A DNA stretch of 64,000 nucleotides from assembly GCA_029940375.1 (NCBI GenBank), contig JAPYUX010000002.1:46249-110248 (forward strand), written 5' to 3'. The stretch's first letter is position 1; each line of letters starts with the position of its first letter. A program made the position numbers and the translations under genes. The notes under the pieces were generated by a model, which was not told the DNA's origin, made no database searches, and saw only the letters and a list, made by a program, of their open reading frames with translations. This document shows positions 46,460-54,932 of the stretch, one piece after another. Source of the DNA: Dehalococcoidia bacterium. GTDB lineage: Bacteria > Chloroflexota > Dehalococcoidia > Lucifugimonadales > Lucifugimonadaceae.

Positions 46460-46479
46460 AAGAATCCTCTTTGTTTTTT

Positions 46480-46508
46480 TTGAATATGTGTAAAAATATT
46501 ATTATAAT
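46480..46508 (+). promoter_or_regulatory. sigma-70-type promoter of the 46524 lipoprotein gene
   Basis: TTGAAT (46480-46485), a 17-base spacer, and TATAAT (46503-46508). The ATG at 46524 follows after 15 bases with no Shine-Dalgarno site, giving a leader of roughly eight to ten bases. It is the best-formed promoter in the window. Confidence 0.55.
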
Positions 46509-46523
46509 TTCTTTTTTTATAAT

Positions 46524-47084
46524 ATGTTTAAAAAAATAATAGTTTTCTTTACGTTAATTGTTATATTACAGTGTAGCATCCCTCCATCGAGAGAATCACA
46601 AAATTTGATTTATAAAACATCTGATGATCTTTACAATTCTTCCGATAGAATTATAGAAATAAAATATCTAGGAGATAATTTAGATTATAAAATTGATGAG
46701 GAAGATTTTATGAGTTTTAAATTTGTTGTTTTGACAAGTTTTAAAGGAACTTCAGACGAAGGTGATGAAATTTTTATAACCATGAAAAAAAATAATTATT
46801 TGAGTTTAATTAACTTTGAAACTAATTCAGAATTTATATTTAATCAAGATGATACGTTCATTATGTTTCTTATGGGTAGAGCAAAAGACAATAGATATCC
46901 AAAAGAGTTAAAAGGAACTTTATGGATAAATAATGGAGATCCAGCAATATTCAAAATAAATAAACTTTTTCTGGATGTTATTGTTAATAAAAACAGATTA
47001 TTAACTTTAAGTGACGACTTCACTCGACTACTGAATTTAGATGTTGATATGTTTATTAGTGAACTAGAAAGCATAGAGAATTAA
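46524..47084 (+). CDS. putative lipoprotein of unknown function
   Basis: 186 residues. The N-terminus is a lipoprotein signal peptide ending at Cys17 (lipobox VILQC). The mature part is a mix of short strands with repeated acidic and Asn residues (for example DRIIEIKYLGDNLDYKIDEED and FKFVVLTSFKG), compatible with a beta-rich secreted domain, but I do not recognise a family. It is preceded by a good promoter and followed immediately by a 44-residue membrane protein whose ATG abuts its stop codon. Confidence 0.65.
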   Translation: MFKKIIVFFTLIVILQCSIPPSRESQNLIYKTSDDLYNSSDRIIEIKYLGDNLDYKIDEEDFMSFKFVVLTSFKGTSDEGDEIFITMKKNNYLSLINFETNSEFIFNQDDTFIMFLMGRAKDNRYPKELKGTLWINNGDPAIFKINKLFLDVIVNKNRLLTLSDDFTRLLNLDVDMFISELESIEN

Positions 47085-47219
47085 ATGTTTTTTTTACATG
47101 GAGCAGCTGGAAAATGGGATGAAATAATTCTTATAGCTGTTTTTTTTGTAATTGTTATAGTTCTCTTTTTTTTATCTTGGTTGAGAGGAAGAAAGATTCA
47201 AAAGAAAAAAAATAATTAA
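47085..47219 (+). CDS. 44-residue single-pass membrane protein
   Basis: The frame begins ATGTTTTTTTTACATGGAGC directly after the lipoprotein stop and encodes MFFLHGAAGKWDEI, a long hydrophobic segment (about residues 14-32) and a basic tail ending RGRKIQKKKNN. This is the pattern of a bitopic microprotein with the tail inside the cell. Codon use and the immediate junction with the lipoprotein gene suggest translation by coupling. Its stop overlaps the stop of the CoA-transferase on the opposite strand. Real expression is not proven. Confidence 0.55.
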   Translation: MFFLHGAAGKWDEIILIAVFFVIVIVLFFLSWLRGRKIQKKKNN

Positions 47220-48418
47220 CTAATAACTTTATTTTTTCTAAATTTATTTATTTGTTTTTTCGAAAACCCGTGTTCTAATAATATTTTTTCAGAATGTTCT
47301 CCTAAAAGAGGTGAAGGGGTACGCAATGAACTAGGTTTTTCAGAAAACTTAGCAATCACTCCAATATTATCTGTTTCTCCAACTTTTTTATGCTTCAATT
47401 TAACTCTCATGTTTCTGAATTTTACTTGAGGGTCATTCCATACTTCTTTCATATCGTATATAGGACCACTTGGAACTCCATTTTTATCTAAAATATCAAT
47501 CCATTCGGATCTTGTTTTTTTTGATAAAGTTTTTTCCAGTTCTCTTTCAAGTCCATGTTTATTTAATAATCGGGAAGGATTATCAATATATTTTTTATTA
47601 TCTAATAAATCTTTTCGATCTATAGCATTACAAAGCCTTTCCCAGTTGCTTTGATTTGGAGCAGCAACATTTAGGAATCCGTCTGAGGTTTTTAATGCTT
47701 GATAGGGGGCAGATATTCTATGTGAAGATCCTAATGGAATAGGAGTTTCTCCAGTTGCAAAGAAACCCGTTGATTCCCAAACAGTATATGCTATTGCAGA
47801 TTCCAATAATGATACTTCTATGTGCTGACCTTCATTATTTTTCAAACGATTTACATATGCAGCAAGAATAGATGACAATGCATACATACCAGTGTTTAAA
47901 TCAGCTATTGGTACTCCTACCTTCGCAGGAGCTGTATCTGGATGTCCTGTTATACTCATTAATCCACTCATACCTTGAGCTACCAAGTCAAAACCAGCTC
48001 TTTCTGCATATGGACCGGTTCTTCCAAATCCAGAAATAGAACAATATATTAGGCTTTTATTAACTTTTTTTAAATCTTCATATCCTAAGCCTAATCTTTC
48101 CATTGTCCCTGTTCTATAATTTTCAATTAACACGTCAGCTTTATTTACTAATTTTTTCATTATTTGAATACCTTCAGGGTCCTTAAAGTTAATCACAATA
48201 GATTCTTTGTTTCTATTTAAATTCATAAAACCTATAGATTGATTATTTTTAAAGGGAGGTCCCCAACTTCTAGTATCATCTCCACCATTAGGCTTTTCTA
48301 CCTTAATAACGTTTGCTCCCATATCAGCAAGATTCATTGAACAAAAAGGGCCAGCTAAGATTTGACTACAATCTATAACTTTTAAGCCTTCTAATATCCC
48401 TTTATTTTTTTTTGACAT
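47216..48418 (-). CDS. class III CoA-transferase (CaiB/BaiF family)
   Basis: 400 residues. The family core is complete: ILAGPFCSMNLADMGANVIKVE (split: ILAGPFCSMNL, then ADMGANVIKVE, about 20-41), GDDTRSWGPP, RNKESIVINFK, and the catalytic Asp173 in PIADLNTGMYA that forms the acyl-anhydride intermediate. The enzyme moves CoA between organic acids such as formyl/oxalyl, carnitine or succinyl/methylsuccinyl donors; the pair cannot be identified by sequence. It is divergent from the SDR at 48488. In the context of aldolases and keto-acid dehydrogenases it could activate an acid for beta-oxidation-like breakdown. Confidence 0.92.
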   Translation of the reverse strand: MSKKNKGILEGLKVIDCSQILAGPFCSMNLADMGANVIKVEKPNGGDDTRSWGPPFKNNQSIGFMNLNRNKESIVINFKDPEGIQIMKKLVNKADVLIENYRTGTMERLGLGYEDLKKVNKSLIYCSISGFGRTGPYAERAGFDLVAQGMSGLMSITGHPDTAPAKVGVPIADLNTGMYALSSILAAYVNRLKNNEGQHIEVSLLESAIAYTVWESTGFFATGETPIPLGSSHRISAPYQALKTSDGFLNVAAPNQSNWERLCNAIDRKDLLDNKKYIDNPSRLLNKHGLERELEKTLSKKTRSEWIDILDKNGVPSGPIYDMKEVWNDPQVKFRNMRVKLKHKKVGETDNIGVIAKFSEKPSSLRTPSPLLGEHSEKILLEHGFSKKQINKFRKNKVIS

Positions 48419-48487
48419 ATTTGTTAGTGTTTTTTACATTTGATTTTTTTTATTATATAAATAACAAATAGAATAAGGAGCATAAAT

Positions 48488-49252
48488 TTGAAGGAATTTC
48501 TTTTAGATAAAAAAATTGCATTAATAACTGGCGGTAATGGAGGTATAGGTTTTGGGATTTCAGAAGGATTATCAAAAAATGGAGCAACTGTTATAATCGC
48601 AGGAAGAAATCAGAGTAAAAATGATACAGCTTTAAATGAATTAAGAAAAATTAATAAAAAAAATGATTCTGTCATACTAGATGTAAATAATCAAAATTCT
48701 ATTACAGAATGTGTAAATTATGTATTAAAAAAATTTGGAAGAATAGATATTTTAGTTAATAATGCAGGAATTAATAGACGAAGTGAAGAACCACATTTAC
48801 TGTCTAAAATGGATTGGAAAGACGTTATGGATACTAATTTAAACTCCATACATGATATCACTTCAAAAATCTTTCCTATAATGAAAAAAAATAAATCAGG
48901 AAAAATTATAAACATTGGTTCGATGATGTCAATTTTTGGAACTGCATATGCTGCTGCTTACGCTGCCAGCAAAGGAGGCGTTGTACAATACACCAAAAGT
49001 TGTGCAGTAGCTTGGGCTAAATATAACGTACAGGTTAATTCTATTTTACCAGGATGGATTGTTACAGAAATGACAAACGATTTTAAAGACAAATTTCCAG
49101 AAAGATATGCAATGATAATTGAGAGAACACCAGCAGATAGGTGGGGTATACCGAAAGATCTTGCTGGGACAGCAATATTTTTATCAAGTAATTTATCTGA
49201 TTTCGTAACTGGAGTTTCGATTCCTGTTGATGGTGGTTATAGTGTATGGTAA
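48488..49252 (+). CDS. SDR-family oxidoreductase
   Basis: 254 residues with complete classical SDR machinery: TGGNGGIGFGI (about 14-24), NNAGINR, the catalytic Ser in NIGSMMS, and Tyr-x3-Lys in YAASKGGVVQY. The C-terminal PVDGGYSVW is family-typical. The sequence around ILPGWIVTEMT is like gluconate 5-dehydrogenase and 2-deoxy-D-gluconate 3-dehydrogenase relatives, consistent with sugar-acid context. The start is TTG, with AAGGAG eight bases before it. Divergent from the CoA-transferase gene. Confidence 0.9.
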   Translation: MKEFLLDKKIALITGGNGGIGFGISEGLSKNGATVIIAGRNQSKNDTALNELRKINKKNDSVILDVNNQNSITECVNYVLKKFGRIDILVNNAGINRRSEEPHLLSKMDWKDVMDTNLNSIHDITSKIFPIMKKNKSGKIINIGSMMSIFGTAYAAAYAASKGGVVQYTKSCAVAWAKYNVQVNSILPGWIVTEMTNDFKDKFPERYAMIIERTPADRWGIPKDLAGTAIFLSSNLSDFVTGVSIPVDGGYSVW

Positions 49253-49296
49253 GCTTGTAAATTATTTATCTTTCTTAACTTTCTTAAGTTATAATG

Positions 49297-49367
49297 TTAA
49301 AACAGAATATTAAATTTAAAAATTTTAAAACAGAATAGATTAAAATTTTTAAATACAGAACAGAATA
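49297..49367 (+). repeat. triplicated AACAGAATA in the rny leader
   Basis: AACAGAATA occurs at 49301-49309, 49329-49337 and 49359-49367; the first two copies share a longer TTAAAACAGAATA. Spacings are 28 and 30 bases. They lie between a TATAAT at 49290-49295 and the rny ATG at 49398, so they would be in the 5' untranslated RNA. They could be protein- or RNA-binding sites or slippage products. Confidence 0.6.
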
Positions 49368-49397
49368 GAAAATTAAATAAAGTAACCGGAGGTCATT

Positions 49398-50936
49398 ATG
49401 AGTATGATCTTAATGGTTATCATCAGTATAGTAATTTCAGGATTCATTTTTGGAATTCTTGGATTTCTAGCCAGAATGTTTATTGTTGGAGGAGAGCTTA
49501 AAAGAGCAGAAGATGCAGCTGAGGGCCAATTAAGAAGAGCTGAAGCTCGAAATAGAGAAATTTTGGTAGAAGCTAAAGAAAACGCTTTAAAGATTAAAAG
49601 CCAAGCTCAATCCGAAATAAATAACGATCGGAGAGGAATTCAAAAACTAGAAAGCAGCTTAGAGGCTCGAGAGGAAAATTTAAAGAAACAAAATAATGAA
49701 CTTCAAAAAAAAATAAATGAAGTAAATAAAAAAGACCAAAATCTTGAATCAGAAAGAAAAACAGTTCAAGCTCTTGAGTCAGACCAAGTTTCTATTTTAG
49801 AAGAGTTGTCTAAATTTTCTGCCGCTGAGGCTAAAGAATTACTGATAGATAAGACCAATAAGAACATTGAATTTGAACTAGCAAAAATATATAAAAATGC
49901 TGAAAGTCAAATGTATTCTGAAGCAGATGATAAAGCCAAAGAGATTTTAGCTTCTTCAATGCAAAGATATGCTTCAGAAGTTGTTAGAGATTCTTCTGTA
50001 TCTTCTATAAACTTACCTAATGAAGAAATGAAAGGAAGAATTATAGGAAGGGAAGGAAGAAATATTAGAGCAATTGAGAATTCTACAGGAGTAGATCTGA
50101 TTGTTGATGAAGAACCTGAATCAATTTCTGTATCATGTTTTGATCCAATACGAAAACAAACAGCTATTGTAGCAATCAATTCTCTTATTAAGGATGGGAG
50201 GATTCATCCAGCAAGAATAGAGGAACTTGTTGAAAAGGCAAAAAATGAAGTGATGATTGAAATTAATAAAGCAGGACAAAAGGCTATATTTGAAATCAAT
50301 GTTAAAGGATTAAGCAAAGAAATAGTAGATTTGATGGGACGATTAAAATTCAGATACTCTTATGGAGAAAATGTTTTACAGCATTCAATAGAGGTTGGTA
50401 GATTTGCAGGAATACTAGGGGGACAAATAGGATTGAATGTAGAAATTTGTAAGACTGCAGGCTTTTTACATGACTTGGGTAAGGCACTATCACATGAGAT
50501 AGAAGGTTCACATGCAGAAATAGGTGCTGATATAGCTAGAAGAAATGGTATGGATGATAAAATTGTTACAGCTATTAAGGAACACCATGATAGAGATATG
50601 ACTTCCCCTGAAAGTTATGTTGTAGCTGCAGCAGATGCGATTAGTGCAGCTAGACCAGGAGCAAGAAATGATTCATTGGAAAGATATATAGAAAGATTAA
50701 CTTCATTGGAAGAGATTGCTTTAGGGTTTGAAGGAGTAGAAAGATGTTTTGCAATCCAAGCAGGCCGAGAAGTTAGAGTAATGGTTAACCCTGAAGAAAT
50801 AGATGATGTCAAAGCATCCACTTTAGCAAGAGATATATCTAATGAAATTAAACAAAAACTTAACTTTCCTGGTCAAATAAAAGTTATTGTTATACGTGAA
50901 ACTAGATCTATCCAAATGACAGGAGATTTTAATTAG
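49398..50936 (+). CDS. rny: ribonuclease Y
   Basis: 512-residue membrane-anchored endoribonuclease that initiates mRNA decay in many Gram-positive-type bacteria. N-terminal membrane helix (about 3-25), then a long coiled coil (about 30-150), a KH domain (GRIIGREGRNIRAIE, about 213-227), and an HD domain with VLQHSIEVGR (about 330) and the His-Asp pair in FLHDLGKALSHE (about 357). A strong GGAGGT precedes the ATG. The YmdB-type phosphodiesterase follows eight bases later, the same pairing as in Bacillus. The leader carries a triple repeat that may allow autoregulation (inference). Confidence 0.96.
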   Translation: MSMILMVIISIVISGFIFGILGFLARMFIVGGELKRAEDAAEGQLRRAEARNREILVEAKENALKIKSQAQSEINNDRRGIQKLESSLEAREENLKKQNNELQKKINEVNKKDQNLESERKTVQALESDQVSILEELSKFSAAEAKELLIDKTNKNIEFELAKIYKNAESQMYSEADDKAKEILASSMQRYASEVVRDSSVSSINLPNEEMKGRIIGREGRNIRAIENSTGVDLIVDEEPESISVSCFDPIRKQTAIVAINSLIKDGRIHPARIEELVEKAKNEVMIEINKAGQKAIFEINVKGLSKEIVDLMGRLKFRYSYGENVLQHSIEVGRFAGILGGQIGLNVEICKTAGFLHDLGKALSHEIEGSHAEIGADIARRNGMDDKIVTAIKEHHDRDMTSPESYVVAAADAISAARPGARNDSLERYIERLTSLEEIALGFEGVERCFAIQAGREVRVMVNPEEIDDVKASTLARDISNEIKQKLNFPGQIKVIVIRETRSIQMTGDFN

Positions 50937-50944
50937 GTGATAAT

Positions 50945-51715
50945 TTGAAAGTTTTGATGATTGGAGATATAGTTGGTAAAGGTGGAAGGAATACTCTAAA
51001 TATCTTATTACCCAAAATAATTTCAGAACACGAAATAGATTATGTTATAGCTCAAGGTGAGAATTCAGCTGGTGGATTTGGGATAACAAAAAAAACATCA
51101 AGACAAATATTTAACTCTGGAGTTAATGTCATAACATCAGGTAATCATATTTGGGATAAATCTGATATTTTTGAGGATCTAGAAAAATTTAATTCGAAAA
51201 TATTAAGACCCATGAATTATCCGAAAGAAAAACCTGGAACAGGTCTTTATGTTGATGAAAATATTGCAGTCATTAATTTAATTGGATCAGTTTGGATGGG
51301 TAAAATTGATTCTCCATTTAATCAAATTGAATCAATTCTTTCACAAATTCCTTCAATGCCTATTTTTTTGGATTTTCATGCAGAAGCTACCTCAGAAAAA
51401 GCTGCTTTGGCTTGGCATTTAGATGGTCGAATAACAGCTTTGGTAGGAACACATACTCATGTGGCTACTTTAGATAATAAGATTTTACCTAATGGGACAG
51501 CATTTGTTTCAGATCTAGGTATGGTTGGAGCTAAGGATAGTATTTTAGGCATGGATAAAGATGCTTCAATTGCAAGATTTTTTAATGGTGATAAAAGAAG
51601 GATGAAGCCAGTGGAAGAAGGAAAAATGATATTTAATTCTGTTGCAATTGAATATGATAAAACTGCTACAAATGCTTCAAAAATATATAGAATTGATCAA
51701 GAAATACATATCTGA
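50945..51715 (+). CDS. YmdB family metallophosphoesterase
   Basis: 256 residues of the TIGR00282/YmdB family, which has 2',3'-cAMP phosphodiesterase activity and affects RNase Y-linked development in Bacillus. Metal-binding residues are visible: Asp in MIGDIVGKGG (about 6-14), Glu/Asn in AQGENSAGG, SGNHIWD (about 65), DFHAEATSEK (about 143) and VGTHTHV (about 169). The start is TTG, with AGGTGA before it. Its stop codon overlaps the next ATG (TGATG), so the PHP gene is coupled to it. Confidence 0.9.
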   Translation: MKVLMIGDIVGKGGRNTLNILLPKIISEHEIDYVIAQGENSAGGFGITKKTSRQIFNSGVNVITSGNHIWDKSDIFEDLEKFNSKILRPMNYPKEKPGTGLYVDENIAVINLIGSVWMGKIDSPFNQIESILSQIPSMPIFLDFHAEATSEKAALAWHLDGRITALVGTHTHVATLDNKILPNGTAFVSDLGMVGAKDSILGMDKDASIARFFNGDKRRMKPVEEGKMIFNSVAIEYDKTATNASKIYRIDQEIHI

Positions 51716-52545
51716 TGTATGCAGATTTACATATTCACTCACATTTTTCAGATGGAATTTTATCACCTAAAGAAATTTTGGATGAAGTCATAAGTACTTC
51801 CCTTGAAAGTATAGCTATAACCGATCATGACAATATTCAAGGATCGATAGAAGCACAAAAAATCAATCGAAGAAATGACTATGATTTAGAAATAATTCCA
51901 GGGATAGAATTTTCTTGTTTGGAAAACAGACAAGATTTTCATATAATTGGCTTATTTATTGATTATGATTCTCCTTATTTAAATGAAACGATTGATGTGA
52001 TGCAAAAAAAAAGAATTGATTCGATAAAAAAAATTGTAAAATTTCTAAATCAAAAAAACATAAATATTTCATTTAAAGATATTTTAAGTTTAGCCAAAGG
52101 TTCAGTTGGAAGGCCTCATGTTGCATTAGATTTAATAAATAAACGGTATGCTAATAATGTAAACGAAGCTTTTGATAAATATTTATCTAATAAAATATTA
52201 TTTAATATAAGAGAGCCTCGGATGAATGTTTCAAAGGCTATAATAACTATAAAAAAAAGTGGAGGAATACCTATTTGGGCTCACCCTAATATTAAAGATA
52301 TAAATTTTGAAAAAAATCTCCAAGAATTTATTGTGATGGGATTAGCGGGGATTGAAGTTGCTTCACCAAGATACGGATTGAACAGACAAGAAATAATAAT
52401 TAATGTATGTTCCAAATATAATTTATTATTATCAGGAGGTAGTGATTTCCATGGTTTTCATAAGGGAATTGATATAAGTAGTGATTATGGAATTAAACAT
52501 AAAGAATTTATTGATATAAAAAAATATCTAAATATAAAAAAATAA
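51715..52545 (+). CDS. PHP-domain phosphoesterase
   Basis: 276 residues. The PHP metal motifs appear in order: ADLHIHSHFSDG (about 3-14), AITDHDN (about 35-41), the Glu in IPGIEFSC (about 65), the middle HIIGLF and late WAHPN (about 186) and GGSDFHG (about 242). The family includes 3',5'-nucleotide bisphosphate phosphatase and polymerase-associated phosphoesterases. Coupled to the YmdB-like gene upstream, it may complete breakdown of RNA fragments made by RNase Y (inference from neighbourhood). It is followed two bases later by plsY. Confidence 0.88.
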   Translation: MYADLHIHSHFSDGILSPKEILDEVISTSLESIAITDHDNIQGSIEAQKINRRNDYDLEIIPGIEFSCLENRQDFHIIGLFIDYDSPYLNETIDVMQKKRIDSIKKIVKFLNQKNINISFKDILSLAKGSVGRPHVALDLINKRYANNVNEAFDKYLSNKILFNIREPRMNVSKAIITIKKSGGIPIWAHPNIKDINFEKNLQEFIVMGLAGIEVASPRYGLNRQEIIINVCSKYNLLLSGGSDFHGFHKGIDISSDYGIKHKEFIDIKKYLNIKK

Positions 52546-52546
52546 A

Positions 52547-53182
52547 ATGCTAAATGAAATATTGATTGCTATTATATACTCATTATTTTTTTATATTTTA
52601 GGTTGTATTCCAACTTCATATTTGCTTGGTAAAAATCTTTTTAAAATCGATATTTTAGATAAAGATTCACGTCATTCTGGCCTATCTAATATTTATAATT
52701 TATTACCAAAAAAATATATATTTTTAATTCTATTTATTGACGTTATTATGAAAGGTTTTCTGCCGACTTTATTCATTCAACTTTTTGATTCAAAATTATT
52801 GTTTATTGTAATATTTTTGTTGATTGGCCACAATTGGTCTATTTTTATAAATTTAAGAGGTGGGAAAGGAATAACAGTAGCTATTGGAATTATTTTAGGT
52901 GTTTCTTATATGTTATTTGTATATCTTTTATCATTATTTATTTTGATATGGCTTATTAATAGATTTAGAGATAGTGCCTTCCCATGGATTATAAGTTTCT
53001 TTAGTTTGACCTTTATCGTAAATATGAATTTCTTAGGGGATGATTACAATACTTATGGTTTAATATTATTATTATTATGTTTTTTAATACTTATAAGACG
53101 TAGTTTAGGAATAACAAACTATAATAAAGTTAATTACAAAATAATAATCAACAGAATATTATTTGATAGAGAAAATAGCTAA
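52547..53182 (+). CDS. plsY: PlsY-like glycerol-3-phosphate acyltransferase, divergent
   Basis: 211-residue membrane protein of the PlsY family, which acylates glycerol-3-phosphate with acyl phosphate as the first step of phospholipid synthesis. IPTSYLLGK at the N-terminus (about 22-30) and GHNWSIFINLRGGKGITVA (about 92-110, containing the GGKG motif) are clear. The first conserved motif, usually GSGNxGATN, reads DSRHSGLSN, so several positions differ. Hydrophobic segments alternate across the full length. The stop overlaps the next ATG by one base. The presence of FakA/DegV in the same window fits an acyl-phosphate pathway. Confidence 0.75.
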   Translation: MLNEILIAIIYSLFFYILGCIPTSYLLGKNLFKIDILDKDSRHSGLSNIYNLLPKKYIFLILFIDVIMKGFLPTLFIQLFDSKLLFIVIFLLIGHNWSIFINLRGGKGITVAIGIILGVSYMLFVYLLSLFILIWLINRFRDSAFPWIISFFSLTFIVNMNFLGDDYNTYGLILLLLCFLILIRRSLGITNYNKVNYKIIINRILFDRENS

Positions 53183-53739
53183 TGGAAAAGAATTGTTTTT
53201 ATCATAAAGAAATTCCTACAGGCCTCTCTTGTTCAAGGTGTAACAAACCAGTTTGTAACAAATGCACAATAGATTCACTCGTAGGTATAAAATGTAAAAA
53301 ATGTGGTTTAATAGGTACACCACATATATTAGAAGTAAATATCTTTGATTATTTTAAAATATTGTGTGTTAGCCTACCTTTTTCCTTATTTCTAGCTTTT
53401 TTATATACTCTAGGTTTAATTATGGCCTTGAATAATGAATTTTTAGGTAAATATCAGGAGATAAGTCAAACATTTTTTAAAATTTTAACATTGATTTTTT
53501 TAGTTGCTTCTGGAGCTTCTGTGGGAGAAGTAGTAAAAAGGGTAAGTTATAAAAAAATAAATAAATTTTTTCCAGTTATCTCCGCGTTATCGACACTATT
53601 TTTGTGGATTTGCATATACATGCTTTTTAAAGTGATTTATCCTCAATATTTATTATGGTGGGAGCAATTTTTTTATGGTCCTGTACCATTAGTGGGACTT
53701 GGAATAGCAATTTATTTATCATATAAAAGATTAAAATGA
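53182..53739 (+). CDS. zinc-ribbon membrane protein
   Basis: 185 residues. An N-terminal zinc ribbon / B-box-like domain has paired cysteines: CFYHKEIPTGLSC, CSRCNKPVCNKC and KCKKC (about residues 5-43). After about 15 residues come four hydrophobic segments (about 60-185), giving a membrane protein with a cytoplasmic zinc module. The layout matches B-box/DUF-type integral proteins seen near rhomboid or tetraspan families, but I cannot name the family. Coupled by a 1-base overlap to plsY and followed by the enolase at 53750, eleven bases away. Confidence 0.65.
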   Translation: MEKNCFYHKEIPTGLSCSRCNKPVCNKCTIDSLVGIKCKKCGLIGTPHILEVNIFDYFKILCVSLPFSLFLAFLYTLGLIMALNNEFLGKYQEISQTFFKILTLIFLVASGASVGEVVKRVSYKKINKFFPVISALSTLFLWICIYMLFKVIYPQYLLWWEQFFYGPVPLVGLGIAIYLSYKRLK

Positions 53740-53749
53740 GGAGTTTTAA

Positions 53750-54907
53750 ATGAAAAAAACAAAAATTGAAAAAATTGAAAAAATTTTATGGAATAGATGG
53801 TTATTAATTAAAATTTATTGTGAAGATGGAACAATTGGTATTGGAGAAGGTGGAGTGCATGGTTGGCAAAGACCAACAAAAACAATGATTGATACAATGG
53901 AACCATATCTTATTGGTAAGGATCCTTCTCTTATTGAACATCATTATCAATGGTTATATAGATCTAGTCATTTTATGGGTTCTGTCGTTCAAGGTGCTCT
54001 TTCTGCTATTGATATCGCACTTTGGGACATAAAAGGTAAAAGATTTGAAGTTCCAATATATGAACTTCTATCCGGTAAAACCAGAGATAAAGTAAGGTGC
54101 TATATGCATGTTGGGATGTATAACCCCAATTCAAAATCAAAACATGGAACAACTGACGCTTTAGTTGAAGATGCTTTATCAGCTACAAAAAAAGGATTTA
54201 CTGCTGTTAGATTTTCTCCTTATAGTGATGAATTTTTTATGCATAAATCCTTTACAGAATGGGCTTCAGAATCAGTTAAAAATGTCGGAGCAGTCAGAGA
54301 AGCTGTAGGAGATTCAGTAGATGTTTGTGTAGAAATTCATAGACAAATGAGTCCTGCTGAAGGTATTAGTTTAGGCAAACAATTAGAACAGTTTTCTCCT
54401 TTTTTTTACGAAGACCCAATGCTTCCAGATTCTCCAAATTTGATGGCTGATATTCAAAAAAATTGTAATATACCAATTGCTACAGGGGAGAGATTTACTA
54501 GCATATATGAATTTCAACAATTATTAGAAGCAAAAGCTACAAGTTATATTAGACCAGACTTATGCTTGGCTGGAGGAATTAGTGGATGCAAGAAAATTTC
54601 TGCTATGGCAGAATCTCATCATGTTAAAGTAATTCCTCATAATCCTCTTTCTCCTGTGTCTACAGCTGCTTGCGTACAGCTTGATGCGTCTATTCCAAAT
54701 TTTGCTTTGCAGGAATATACAGGAGAGGATAAACCTCCAAAAAGTGATCTTATTGAAAATCCAATAACACTTGATAATGGATACTTGATTGTTCCCGAAG
54801 GCCCTGGTTTGGGAATTACACTTAATGAAAAAACTTTAACTCAAGGAGAGACCCCAAAAGTATTGGATACTCCAATTGGATTTGATGGTTCAGTTCAGGA
54901 TAGATGA
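53750..54907 (+). CDS. enolase superfamily dehydratase, galactonate dehydratase-like
   Basis: 385 residues, paralogue of the gene at 24926. Predicted ligands E195 (in EIHRQM), E221 (FYEDPM) and E247 (TGERF), with catalytic H197 and H297 (IPHNPL). LAGGISGCKKIS (about 273-284), PVSTAACVQLDASIPNFALQEY and the C-terminal LIVPEGPGLGI follow the D-galactonate dehydratase consensus closely. The first ligand is Glu rather than Asp, as in the paralogue. TGAGGAG precedes the ATG. It stands between membrane-protein genes and PepP, with no pathway partner adjacent. Confidence 0.87.
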   Translation: MKKTKIEKIEKILWNRWLLIKIYCEDGTIGIGEGGVHGWQRPTKTMIDTMEPYLIGKDPSLIEHHYQWLYRSSHFMGSVVQGALSAIDIALWDIKGKRFEVPIYELLSGKTRDKVRCYMHVGMYNPNSKSKHGTTDALVEDALSATKKGFTAVRFSPYSDEFFMHKSFTEWASESVKNVGAVREAVGDSVDVCVEIHRQMSPAEGISLGKQLEQFSPFFYEDPMLPDSPNLMADIQKNCNIPIATGERFTSIYEFQQLLEAKATSYIRPDLCLAGGISGCKKISAMAESHHVKVIPHNPLSPVSTAACVQLDASIPNFALQEYTGEDKPPKSDLIENPITLDNGYLIVPEGPGLGITLNEKTLTQGETPKVLDTPIGFDGSVQDR

Positions 54908-54932
54908 TTTAATTTTTTCAAAATGAATTTTG

